A stretch of DNA of 13,912 bases, taken from contig JBFFXF010000196.1 of NCBI GenBank assembly GCA_041569895.1, positions 1-13,912 of the forward strand, read 5' to 3'. This document shows positions 1-7,244 of this stretch, one piece after another. The position numbers were made by a program, and so were the translations under genes. Each line of letters begins with the position of its first letter. Position 1 is the stretch's first letter. This stretch comes from JBFFXF01 sp041569895. Its GTDB lineage: Bacteria > Planctomycetota > UBA8108 > JACQVS01. The notes under the pieces were generated by a model. The model was not told where the DNA came from, did not search any database, and saw only the letters and a program-made list of their open reading frames with translations.

Positions 1-2
1 GC

Positions 3-3000
3 GACGACCTCGCCGTCGCGTCGACCTCGTCAATCACCGTGCTCCTCGGTCGCGAGGGAGGCCTCGCGGAGCCGGCGCGCTTCGAGCTGCGCACGCGGTC
101 CCTGGCGATCGGCGATCTCGACTCGGACGGCGACCTCGACCTCGCCGTCGGCGATGCGAGGGGCGCGACGGTCGCGGTCCTCGACAACGCCGGTGACGGC
201 GCCTTCCGCGCGCGGTACGACTTCGGCGTCGGGGCGACTCCGATCGCGAGCGCCACCGGTGATCTCGACGGCGACGGGGACGTCGACCTCGTGGTGGCGA
301 CCGGGCGCCCGGACGCGCTGGCCATCCTGCGCAACGGCGAGCGCTCGCGCCTGCTCGAGACCACGTCGGCGCGGTACGGCTTCGGACAGCCGCCGCACGG
401 GGCGGATGCGGCGGACATGGACGGTGATGGCGACATCGACGTCCTGACGGCGAACGGGTTCCAGGCGTCGATCACGCTGATGCGAAACGACGGCGCGGGC
501 GCGTTCCGCCTCGATCGCCACATAGGCAACCTCGGCTACCTGAACACCATCGCCGCCGGCGATCTCGACAACGACGACGACCGCGACGTGGTTACAGCCG
601 ACTTTCGGTCGAACCGCATCTTCGTCCTGCTCAACAACGGCGACGGCACCCTCGGCGAGCCGGCCGTCTACCGATCGGGACAGGCGCCCTTCTTCGTGAC
701 CACCGCGGACCTCGACGGCGACGGTTTCCGCGACGTGATCTCCGCCGACGAGGGCTCGCGCACGGTGACGGTGTTCCGGAATCGCGGCGACGGCACGCTG
801 GCGATCGGCGAGAGCATCCCCGCGCAGGGTCGCGCCTGGTGCGTGGCCCCGACGGACCTCGATCGCGACGGCGACCTCGATCTCGCGGTGGCGAACCAGA
901 CGCCGGGCAGCGTGCTCCTGCTCGAGAACATCGGCGACGCGAGGTACGACGCAGCCGCTGCCGTGTCGATCCGCGTGCCCGGCGCGAGCTACGTCGCCGC
1001 CGCCGATCTCGACGGCGATGGCGACGTCGACCTCGCCGTCAGCACGTGGACGCGACGCCGCGTCGCGGTGCTCGAGAACACCGGGCGCGGGACGTTCCGG
1101 ACGCCGGTCGAGTACGACATCGGACGCACGGCGTACAGCCTCGAGATCGCCGACATGGACGGCGACGGTTTCCTCGACCTCGTCACCTCCGACCGCGATG
1201 ACAACAGCGTCACGGTGGTCCTCAACCAGGGCGATGGCACCTTCTTCCGCGGCTCGCACCTGCCGACCGGCGGCGAGCCCCGCTTCTCGATGACCGGCGA
1301 CCTCGACGGTGACGGCGTCGTCGACGTGGTGGCGGCGAACCACGACACCTGGGACCTGACCGTGCACCTCAACGTCCTGCCGGCGCCCTTCGACGGCAAC
1401 TTCGTCGAGCGCATCTGCACGGTCGAGGAGATGCGCAAGGTCTCGGTGGTGCCGGTCCGCGCCGGGCGGGTGGAGCTCGCCGGCAAGTACATCGCGCCGG
1501 TGGCGGGGATCGCGGGCGCGCCGATCGATCGGCCGCTCTACCAGAACGTCCGCCGCTTCCCGCTGCACGAGGAGTTCCTCCGCCAGGTCTTCCCCGAGGT
1601 GCGCTTCCAGTCGGCGGAGGAGTACGACCGGCTGGTCGGGCGACGGGCGACGCGTCGCTACTGGGTGGGCTCGATCCTGCGCCTGCGCACCGAGATCGGG
1701 ATCGTCCATGCGTTCACGGCGTTCGCCGACACCGGCAACAGCCTCGCCGAGGCGCTGTCGCTCGACGAGGTGCGCGAGATCCACGACGCGATGTCGGCGA
1801 GCTTCGAGCTGCGGCCGTTCGCGTACCTGCCCGACACCAACGCCGCTCGACGCGAGGCGCGCGGCTGGGAGAATCCCGGTTTCCCCGTCCTCCTCGACGA
1901 CGAGATCGTCGTCACGCCGCCGGCGCTCGAGTTCGAGGCGTACACGCAGGCGGTGTGGTACGGGCGCGTGCTGCTCCTGGAGCGCGATGCGTTCGACGCG
2001 GCCAACGAGATCGGCCGCTTCTCGTTTCAGGACATCGTCGTGCTGAGCTTCGCGCCGCGGGACATCGAGGGGGTCGTCGGCGGCGTGATCACGTCCGAGA
2101 CCCAGGTGCCGCTCAGTCACCTGTCGGTGCGCACGGCGCGTCGCGGCATTCCGAACGCCTTCGTCAGGGACGCGCTCGAGAGGTTCCTGCCGTTCGAGGG
2201 CGAGCTGGTCCGGCTCGAGGTGCGCGAGGACGGCTTCGACGTCACGCCCGCGACGCCTGCGGAGGCGGAGGCGTTCTGGTCCGCGAACCGACCGCGCCTC
2301 GGCACCACGCCGCAGGTCGACCGCGTGCACCGCTCGCTCGACGACCTCCTCGAGATCGACGTCGGTGGTGGGGGCGTCCCGCCGGAGGCGCGTTACGGAG
2401 GCAAGGCCGTGAACTTCGCGCGTCTCCAGCAGCTTCTCGAGGGCGGCCCGTTCGAGCGCTACCGCGAGTCGGGCTTCGCGATCCCGGTGGTGCACTCGCT
2501 CGAGTTCATGGAGGAGAACACCATTCCATCGGCGGTCGATCCCGCGAGGACGGTGACGTACCGCGAGTACGTCGAGGAGATCGACGCGGATCCCGAGCTG
2601 CAGACCAGCCCGGCGCGGCGCTTCGCGGCGCTCGAGGCGCTTCGCGACCACGCCGAGGAGCACGGGCGCGTGTCGCGATCGCTCGTGCTGCGCGCGGTGG
2701 CGAAGATCGCCGAGGTGTTCGGATCGACGACGACGACGGTGCGCTTCCGCTCCTCCTCGAACGTCGAGGACCTGCTCGATTTCAACGGCGCCGGTCTCTA
2801 CGAGTCGACCTCGGCGTGCGCGGCGGACGAGGTCGACTCCGACGACGCCGGGCCGTCACGCTGCGACCGGCTGCGGCGCGACGAGCGCGGCGTCGAACGG
2901 GCGCTGAAGCGGGTGTGGATCAGCCTGTGGACGTTCCGGGCCTACGAGGAACGCGCGTTCTTCCAGATCCCGCAGCGGAGCGCCGCGATGGGCGTCCTGG

Positions 3001-4592
3001 TGACGCGCGCGTTTCCTGACGAACGGGCGAACGGCGTGGCGTTCACGGGCAACCCGCTCGACCCGGTCGATCGCCGTTACATGGTCGTCGTCCAGCGCGG
3101 CGAGACGAGCGTCGTCAGCCCACCGCCCGACGTCGTCGCCGAGCGCGACTTCATCGGCGTGCTCGCGGGGCAGACCGTGTTGCGCGCGCGCGACCAAGGT
3201 TCGTCGCTTCTTCCCGAGGGCGAGCACGTGCTCTCCGACGAAGAGCTCGACGAGCTCGGGGCGCTCCTCCATCACGTAGCCGAGCGCTTCCCGGTCGAGC
3301 TCGAGGGACACCAGCCCGACGAGGTGATCCTCGACTTCGAGTTCAAGATCGAGCGCGACGGCAGTCTCGCCGTGAAGCAGGTGCGTCCGTTCCTCCATTC
3401 GGCGCCGTTCCCGCCGTCGCCCGAGTTCGAGCTCGCTGTGCCGCCGGGCGCCGGGGCCTGTGGCATCTTCAGTGACGAGCTCGTCGGTCGCTCGCTCCGC
3501 CAGGAGTACGAGTCGAAGAGCGCCATCCGGTTCCTGCCCGGCGCCATCGCCCTGCCGACGCGCGGCAACCTGCTCGAGGTCGACCTCGTCGAGGAGCTCG
3601 TCTTCGGTCCGCAGCGCGAGACGGCGACGCCCGCCGGTCCCGGCTTCGTGTTCAGTCGTCGCCGGCGCGGCGCGGGTGATACCACGGAGTACTCGTTCCG
3701 GTTCGAGCAGGAGTTCGCGCTCGCGGACGGTCGCTCGTTGCGGCTCGAGCTCGGCGAGGGGCTCGACTTCACGGCGATCGCGGAGGAGCCGGTGGAGCGA
3801 TCGATCACGCTCGACGACGGTTTTCTCCGCGCCGACGACACCGCGCTGCTCGCGAGCGTCGACGGCGAGCCGATGACCAGCTACTCGTCGTGCTCGCAGG
3901 ATCACCTGCCGCTCTGGTCGATCGAGGCGGAACTCTCCGACGGCGCGACCGTCTCGCTGCGCCAGCGGTTCATTCCGTTCGAGGAGCTCAACGGACCCGA
4001 CACCGGACCCGCGAGCCTCGTGTGGGCGCGGGTCGAGCTGCCCGGCGCGACGCAGACGGTCGCCGACTACTGGCGGCTGATCTACCGGGCGCGCAACCAC
4101 AACCTGACCGTGCGGTGGGGCGTCGTCCTCGATCCGGCGGTCGAGCTCGAGGGGCTCGAGCGGCCGATCGCCGTGGTCGAGCTCTCCGCGCCGGACTCGA
4201 CCCTCGACGGCACGCCGATCAGTCCCGCGTCCGCCCGGTATCTCGACGCGGAGTTCGAGCCGCTCGCCGAGCTCGAAGTGAGCGCGTACACCGAGGAACG
4301 CCTCCCGGACGAGCCGCAACCGCTCTTCCGCCGCGGCGACTCCGACGGCGACGGACGAGTCGGCCTCACCGACGCGGTGAAGACCCTCGACGCCCTCTTC
4401 CGCGGCGGCGACCCGCCACCATGCCCCGACGCCGCGGACGCGGATGACGACGGCGCGCTGCGGATCGCCGACCCGATCTTCACGCTCAACTATCTATTTC
4501 TCGGAGGCAGGGCGCCGCCAGAGCCGGGGGCGGATGGGTGTGGGGTGGATCCGACGGGGGATGAGCTTGGATGCCCGGGAGAGGGCTGCTGA
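3..4592 (+). CDS. Secreted FG-GAP/VCBS protein with dikinase-like core (phosphohistidine swivel + PPDK/PEP-synthase ATP-grasp) and dockerin-like tail; 5' partial
   Basis: The frame is already open at the left edge and the first residues (DDLAVAS...) finish an FG-GAP blade, so the N-terminus lies outside; the GTG at 39 is not the true start. Numbering from nt 3, about 1529 residues are visible. Residues 1-463 hold nine complete Asp-rich calcium-type motifs (DLDSDGDLD, DMDGDGDID and similar), a beta-propeller typical of secreted proteins. Residues about 464-676 are unrecognised. Residues 677-760 resemble the PEP-utiliser swivel domain, with a candidate phosphohistidine in PLSHLSVRTARRGIPN (His706, nt 2118-2120). 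Residues 797-1130 match the PPDK_N/PEP-synthase ATP-binding domain: YGGKAVNF, RSSSNVEDLLDFNGAG (Arg916, nt 2748), GVAFTGNP, and DFEFK...KQVRPF (Gln1126, Arg1128). Residues 1131-1440 are beta-rich and unknown. Residues 1442-1524 are dockerin-like (GDSDGDGRVGLTD...) and end in a Cys-rich tail. No PEP/pyruvate barrel is present. Domain calls are fairly sure; enzymatic activity is inference. Confidence 0.9.
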   Translation, partial: DDLAVASTSSITVLLGREGGLAEPARFELRTRSLAIGDLDSDGDLDLAVGDARGATVAVLDNAGDGAFRARYDFGVGATPIASATGDLDGDGDVDLVVATGRPDALAILRNGERSRLLETTSARYGFGQPPHGADAADMDGDGDIDVLTANGFQASITLMRNDGAGAFRLDRHIGNLGYLNTIAAGDLDNDDDRDVVTADFRSNRIFVLLNNGDGTLGEPAVYRSGQAPFFVTTADLDGDGFRDVISADEGSRTVTVFRNRGDGTLAIGESIPAQGRAWCVAPTDLDRDGDLDLAVANQTPGSVLLLENIGDARYDAAAAVSIRVPGASYVAAADLDGDGDVDLAVSTWTRRRVAVLENTGRGTFRTPVEYDIGRTAYSLEIADMDGDGFLDLVTSDRDDNSVTVVLNQGDGTFFRGSHLPTGGEPRFSMTGDLDGDGVVDVVAANHDTWDLTVHLNVLPAPFDGNFVERICTVEEMRKVSVVPVRAGRVELAGKYIAPVAGIAGAPIDRPLYQNVRRFPLHEEFLRQVFPEVRFQSAEEYDRLVGRRATRRYWVGSILRLRTEIGIVHAFTAFADTGNSLAEALSLDEVREIHDAMSASFELRPFAYLPDTNAARREARGWENPGFPVLLDDEIVVTPPALEFEAYTQAVWYGRVLLLERDAFDAANEIGRFSFQDIVVLSFAPRDIEGVVGGVITSETQVPLSHLSVRTARRGIPNAFVRDALERFLPFEGELVRLEVREDGFDVTPATPAEAEAFWSANRPRLGTTPQVDRVHRSLDDLLEIDVGGGGVPPEARYGGKAVNFARLQQLLEGGPFERYRESGFAIPVVHSLEFMEENTIPSAVDPARTVTYREYVEEIDADPELQTSPARRFAALEALRDHAEEHGRVSRSLVLRAVAKIAEVFGSTTTTVRFRSSSNVEDLLDFNGAGLYESTSACAADEVDSDDAGPSRCDRLRRDERGVERALKRVWISLWTFRAYEERAFFQIPQRSAAMGVLVTRAFPDERANGVAFTGNPLDPVDRRYMVVVQRGETSVVSPPPDVVAERDFIGVLAGQTVLRARDQGSSLLPEGEHVLSDEELDELGALLHHVAERFPVELEGHQPDEVILDFEFKIERDGSLAVKQVRPFLHSAPFPPSPEFELAVPPGAGACGIFSDELVGRSLRQEYESKSAIRFLPGAIALPTRGNLLEVDLVEELVFGPQRETATPAGPGFVFSRRRRGAGDTTEYSFRFEQEFALADGRSLRLELGEGLDFTAIAEEPVERSITLDDGFLRADDTALLASVDGEPMTSYSSCSQDHLPLWSIEAELSDGATVSLRQRFIPFEELNGPDTGPASLVWARVELPGATQTVADYWRLIYRARNHNLTVRWGVVLDPAVELEGLERPIAVVELSAPDSTLDGTPISPASARYLDAEFEPLAELEVSAYTEERLPDEPQPLFRRGDSDGDGRVGLTDAVKTLDALFRGGDPPPCPDAADADDDGALRIADPIFTLNYLFLGGRAPPEPGADGCGVDPTGDELGCPGEGC

Positions 4593-4597
4593 ATCGT

Positions 4598-4915
4598 ACT
4601 CGACTTCGGAGGTTTGCTGTCAGCCGATTCATAAGGAAGGCAGGAAACTCAGGAAGGCAGGAAACGGAAGGATTGATGAGGGGTCGAGTTCGTGAGCCTC
4701 GCTCGCTCCTCAAAGGGAAACCCCTCTGTGCGTCTCTGTGCTCTCACGCGGTGCTGCGCTGGCGCAGCGCCGCGCCTCTGTGGTTCAAATCGTAACCAAC
4801 TCTCGTTTCTCGACGGCGTCTTCGAGATCGACAGAGCCCGCACGGCACGACCAGACTGGTTTCCTGCCTTCCTCTTCTTCCTGCCTTCCTTATAGATGCG
4901 TCGCAGAGTCTCGCG
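4598..4915 (+). repeat. Intergenic MITE-like repeat, copy A
   Basis: This 318-bp element occupies nearly the whole gap between two convergent genes (stop of the dikinase-like gene at 4592, stop of the amidohydrolase at 4958). It matches the reverse complement of 10939-11339 along most of its length. It carries inverted arms of 39 bp at 4627-4665 and 4859-4897, identical at about 33 of 39 positions by eye; each arm has two AAGGCAGGAAA-type units. Between them lie a CTCTGTGCGTCTCTGTGCTC segment, a 13-bp-stem hairpin at 4747-4774, and a CTCTGTGGTTCAAATCGTAA segment. There is no transposase and no coding signal. The small open frames over it are short, unlike known proteins, and not shared between the copies. 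This could be a non-autonomous mobile element or a dispersed structural repeat. Confidence 0.85.
4747..4774. other. Long GC-rich hairpin at the core of repeat A
   Basis: A 13-bp stem with a 2-nt centre: CGCGGTGCTGCGC pairs with GCGCAGCGCCGCG, with one T-G wobble (T4752 with G4769). The 3' arm is identical in repeat B read in the matching orientation. No T-run follows on either strand, so it is not a canonical intrinsic terminator, but it lies between convergent genes where transcript ends are expected. Confidence 0.7.
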
Positions 4916-4933
4916 TGCGCATTCGAGCAGCCT

Positions 4934-4957
4934 TTCGGGTATGGGAACGGACCCGAA
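4934..4957. terminator. Possible hairpin immediately after the amidohydrolase stop
   Basis: TTCGGGT (4934-4940) pairs perfectly with ACCCGAA (4951-4957) around a 10-nt loop. The 3' arm abuts the TGA stop of the minus-strand amidohydrolase gene. There is no uridine tract in the minus-strand transcript, so an intrinsic terminator role is only a suggestion. Confidence 0.3.
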
Positions 4958-5935
4958 TCAATCCCGATCGGTTTTCCCCTCCTGCGCCAGTTCCCAACCC
5001 GGCAATGTCACCGCCTCGTCGCCCGGGGCTCTCGGTTTCGTCAGGTCGCCGTAGAGCTCCGGGCGTCGGGCTCGCAGGTAGCGGCGGCCGGAGGAGACCT
5101 CGAGCTTGTCGGGGGTCAGCACGCCGATGACGACGTCGTCCTCGAGGGCGTTCGACTCGACGATGACCTCGCCGAAGGGGTCGATGATCATCGCGTTGCC
5201 GTTCTTGATGGTGTCGTGATCGACGCCGATCGGGTTGGTGAACACGGCGTAGACGCCGTTCTCGTACGCGCGGCATGGCAGCCAGCGCATAAGCCAGGCG
5301 CGACCCTTCGGGCCACGGAACTCCTCGCGGCAGCGCTCGGGGTCGCGGTGGCGATCCTCCCAGGCGGCGCGGTCGAAGCGGCCGCGTCCGGGCATCGGGG
5401 AGTCGGTGCCGCAGGTGACGTGCGGCATCAGGATCACTTCCGCGCCGAGCATCGTCGTCGCGCGGACGTTCTCCGGGAGGTTGTTGTCGTAGCAGATGAG
5501 CACGCCGAAGCGGCACCCGAGCAGGTCGAACACCGTGAAGCCCTCACCGGGCGAGAGGTGCCTCGAGATGAACGGGTGGAGCTTGCGGTGTCTCGCCACG
5601 AACCCGTCGGGGGAGACCACGGCGTAGGTGTTGTAGAGCCGGTCGCCGTCGCGCTCGAGCAGTCCGGCGGCGATGCAGACGCCGAGCTCGCGGGCCATGC
5701 CCTCGAGCGCCCGCACCGACGGCCCGCCCGGGACCGGCTCGGCAAGGGCCTCGAGATCGCCGCGCCCGAGCGTCATCAGGAAGGTGTAGCCGGTCACGCA
5801 GCACTCGTGGAAGCAGACGAGCTCGGCGCCGCCGCCGGCGGCGCGCGCGGCGAGCTCTCCGATGCGTGCGAGGTTGCGGGCGGTGTCCCCGTCGCGCGCC
5901 TCGAACTGCGCCGCGCCGATGCGGATCTGCCTCAT
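4958..5935 (-). CDS. Carbon-nitrogen hydrolase (nitrilase superfamily)
   Basis: A 325-residue single-domain protein of the nitrilase/amidase superfamily, which cleaves non-peptide C-N bonds in amides, nitriles or carbamoyl groups. The catalytic set is visible: Glu44 in FHECCVTGY, Lys118 in RHRKLHPF and the nucleophile Cys148 in GVLICYDNNLPE, plus a second conserved Glu131 in SPGEGF. An extended stretch at about 180-225 (PGRGRFDRAAWEDRHRDP, then GPKGRAWLMRWLPCRAYENG) followed by FTNPIGVDHDTIKNG is familiar from uncharacterised nitrilase-family proteins; the substrate cannot be told from sequence. It has no signal peptide, so it is probably cytoplasmic. The ATG start gives the expected MRQIRIGAAQFE beginning, although no strong Shine-Dalgarno is seen upstream. 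The gene is divergent from the SurA-like gene (149-bp gap) and convergent with the giant secreted-protein gene across repeat A, so it is probably monocistronic. Confidence 0.93.
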   Translation of the reverse strand: MRQIRIGAAQFEARDGDTARNLARIGELAARAAGGGAELVCFHECCVTGYTFLMTLGRGDLEALAEPVPGGPSVRALEGMARELGVCIAAGLLERDGDRLYNTYAVVSPDGFVARHRKLHPFISRHLSPGEGFTVFDLLGCRFGVLICYDNNLPENVRATTMLGAEVILMPHVTCGTDSPMPGRGRFDRAAWEDRHRDPERCREEFRGPKGRAWLMRWLPCRAYENGVYAVFTNPIGVDHDTIKNGNAMIIDPFGEVIVESNALEDDVVIGVLTPDKLEVSSGRRYLRARRPELYGDLTKPRAPGDEAVTLPGWELAQEGKTDRD

Positions 5936-5937
5936 AT

Positions 5938-5966
5938 TTGCGTGTCCGGGCCGGGCCTCGTAGAAT
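5938..5966 (+). promoter_or_regulatory. Candidate sigma-70-like promoter for the SurA-like gene
   Basis: TTGCGT at 5938-5943, a 17-bp spacer, then TAGAAT at 5961-5966. The -10 box matches TATAAT at 5 of 6 positions; the -35 box matches only its TTG. This would start transcription near 5973, about 110 nt before the ATG at 6085. The location between divergent genes supports it, but this is a pattern match only. Confidence 0.4.
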
Positions 5967-6009
5967 CGATTTTCAAGAAGAATGGCCGCCGGTTCGATCT
6001 ACGAAGATA

Positions 6010-6023
6010 CCGGCACGTGCCGG
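6010..6023. promoter_or_regulatory. Perfect 14-bp palindrome in the SurA-like gene leader
   Basis: CCGGCACGTGCCGG reads identically on both strands. It lies between the candidate promoter (5938-5966) and the RBS (6072-6077) in the 149-bp divergent intergenic region, where an operator for a dimeric regulator could serve either gene. GC-rich chance palindromes are possible. Confidence 0.35.
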
Positions 6024-6071
6024 AAGTGAAAAGAGGCCGCGCCGGCCATTGTTCGAGAGACGCCGAGAGGC

Positions 6072-6077
6072 AAGGAG
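6072..6077 (+). promoter_or_regulatory. Shine-Dalgarno of the SurA-like gene
   Basis: AAGGAG lies 7 nt before the ATG at 6085. It decides the start against longer readings of the same open frame, and the resulting protein begins with a proper signal peptide. Confidence 0.75.
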
Positions 6078-6084
6078 CATCGCG

Positions 6085-7236
6085 ATGATCAGCCGACACG
6101 CCATCCGGGCCACGGTCGCCGTCGCGGTCCTGCTGTCTCTCCGCGCGGTTTCCGCGCAGCAGGCCGCGGCCATCCCGGTTCCCGGCGGCATCGCCGCGAT
6201 CGTGCACGAGGAGGTGATCACCTGGGGCGAGCTCAACCGCCGCGTCAACGACTACCTGCGCTCGCAGCCGGAGCCGATCAATCCCGCGATCGCGGACATC
6301 GTGCGAGACCGCCTCCGACGCCAGTTCCTCGACTACCTGATCCGGCAGTCGCTCCTCCTCCAGGAGGCGAGGCGTCTGGGCATCACCGCCGAGGAGCCCG
6401 AGATCGCGGCACGCATCAACGAGGACATCAAGTCACTCCGCAAGCAGGGTCACGACATCCGTGACGAGGATGAGTTCTACACGCTCTTGATGCAGAGCCG
6501 CGGGACGACTCGCGAGGAGCACCGCGAGCAGACGCGCAAGTCGGTGCTGATCGAGAAGCTCCTCTGGACGCGCGTCTTTCCGCCGCGCGAGCTGGTCTCG
6601 CCGGGCGAGCGCCGCGAGTACTACCGCACCCACAAGTCGGAGTTCCAGTCGCCCTCGGAGCTGACCTTCCGTCAGATCTTCCTGCGGCGCGGCGAGGACT
6701 CCCTGGAGATCATCTCCGTGATCGATCGCGCTCTCGACCGCGGCGTCCCGTTCGCGGAGCTCGCCGAGAAGTTCTCCGAGTCACCGGTTCCCGGCGGGCT
6801 CTGGATCAAGAAGGTCGACGAGATCGAGAAGTGGCCGGCGCCGCTGCCCGAGAAGCTGAAGTCGATGAAGCCCGGCGAGGTCGCGCGCGCGATCGACACC
6901 TCGCGCGGGATCCACTACGTCAAGATGGAAGAGATCGCGATGGGCGAGACCCGACCCTTCGAGGACGAGGAGGTCCAGGAGCTCATCGAGAACCGCATCC
7001 GTTACGCGAGGCACCGCGAGCGCGAGCGACGCTTCATCGACGGGCTCAGGGAAGTCTTCCATGTCGAGGTCCTCCTCCCCGACCCCGCCCCGATCGCCGC
7101 GGCGCCGTCGGCGCCGGTCTCCCCGGACGCCACCAGCGACCCGAACCCCACCCCGGCCGACGACGCCGGCGCCGAGGGCGGCGTCATCCAGGACGTGTCG
7201 CCAGACACGACAAGGCCGAAGAAGAAGGACCGCTGA
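6085..7236 (+). CDS. SurA-like periplasmic chaperone / parvulin-type peptidyl-prolyl isomerase
   Basis: A 383-residue exported protein. A signal peptide covers about residues 1-24 (MISRHAIRAT, a hydrophobic core, then RAVSA before QQ). It is followed by a SurA_N-type chaperone region beginning IAAIVHEEVITWGELNRRV and rich in charged helices to about 185. A single parvulin (PpiC-type) domain covers about 190-285, recognisable by VPFAELAEKFSESPVPGG, LKSMKPGEVARAI and GIHYVKMEEI. The first strand reads LTFRQIFL where active parvulins usually have A-R-H-I-L, so a conserved His is Gln here; the His of the last strand is kept. A Pro/Ala-rich acidic tail (about 335-378) ends in KKKDR. By analogy with SurA/PrsA it would help fold exported proteins. 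The strong RBS fixes the start. It is followed after a 251-bp repeat-filled gap by the DUF1549/1553 gene. Fold assignment is secure; isomerase activity is less so. Confidence 0.9.
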   Translation: MISRHAIRATVAVAVLLSLRAVSAQQAAAIPVPGGIAAIVHEEVITWGELNRRVNDYLRSQPEPINPAIADIVRDRLRRQFLDYLIRQSLLLQEARRLGITAEEPEIAARINEDIKSLRKQGHDIRDEDEFYTLLMQSRGTTREEHREQTRKSVLIEKLLWTRVFPPRELVSPGERREYYRTHKSEFQSPSELTFRQIFLRRGEDSLEIISVIDRALDRGVPFAELAEKFSESPVPGGLWIKKVDEIEKWPAPLPEKLKSMKPGEVARAIDTSRGIHYVKMEEIAMGETRPFEDEEVQELIENRIRYARHRERERRFIDGLREVFHVEVLLPDPAPIAAAPSAPVSPDATSDPNPTPADDAGAEGGVIQDVSPDTTRPKKKDR

Positions 7237-7244
7237 GGCGAGAG

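Noticed and set aside
30..2663. 877-residue open frame on the minus strand
   Set aside because: It is antisense to the FG-GAP/swivel coding frame, Arg/Asp/Val-rich with low complexity mirroring the Asp-rich repeats, and lacks any recognisable domain. High GC removes stops from antisense frames.
2856..4319. 487-residue open frame on the minus strand
   Set aside because: Antisense shadow of the ATP-grasp and C-terminal region, which has clear family motifs on the plus strand.
4780..4800. tRNA T-arm-like string GGTTCAAATC in repeat A (also in B)
   Set aside because: No acceptor stem, anticodon arm or CCA-end context around it; it is part of the dispersed repeat.
4571..4895. Small open frames (60-130 residues) over repeat A, and similar ones over repeat B
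   Set aside because: They are not preserved between the two copies, lack RBSs and family resemblance, and follow the repeat structure.
5866..6084. Longer N-terminus for the SurA-like protein (start at 5866)
   Set aside because: The extension is Arg-rich, overlaps the divergent amidohydrolase start and removes the signal peptide from the N-terminus; the RBS at 6072-6077 supports the ATG at 6085.
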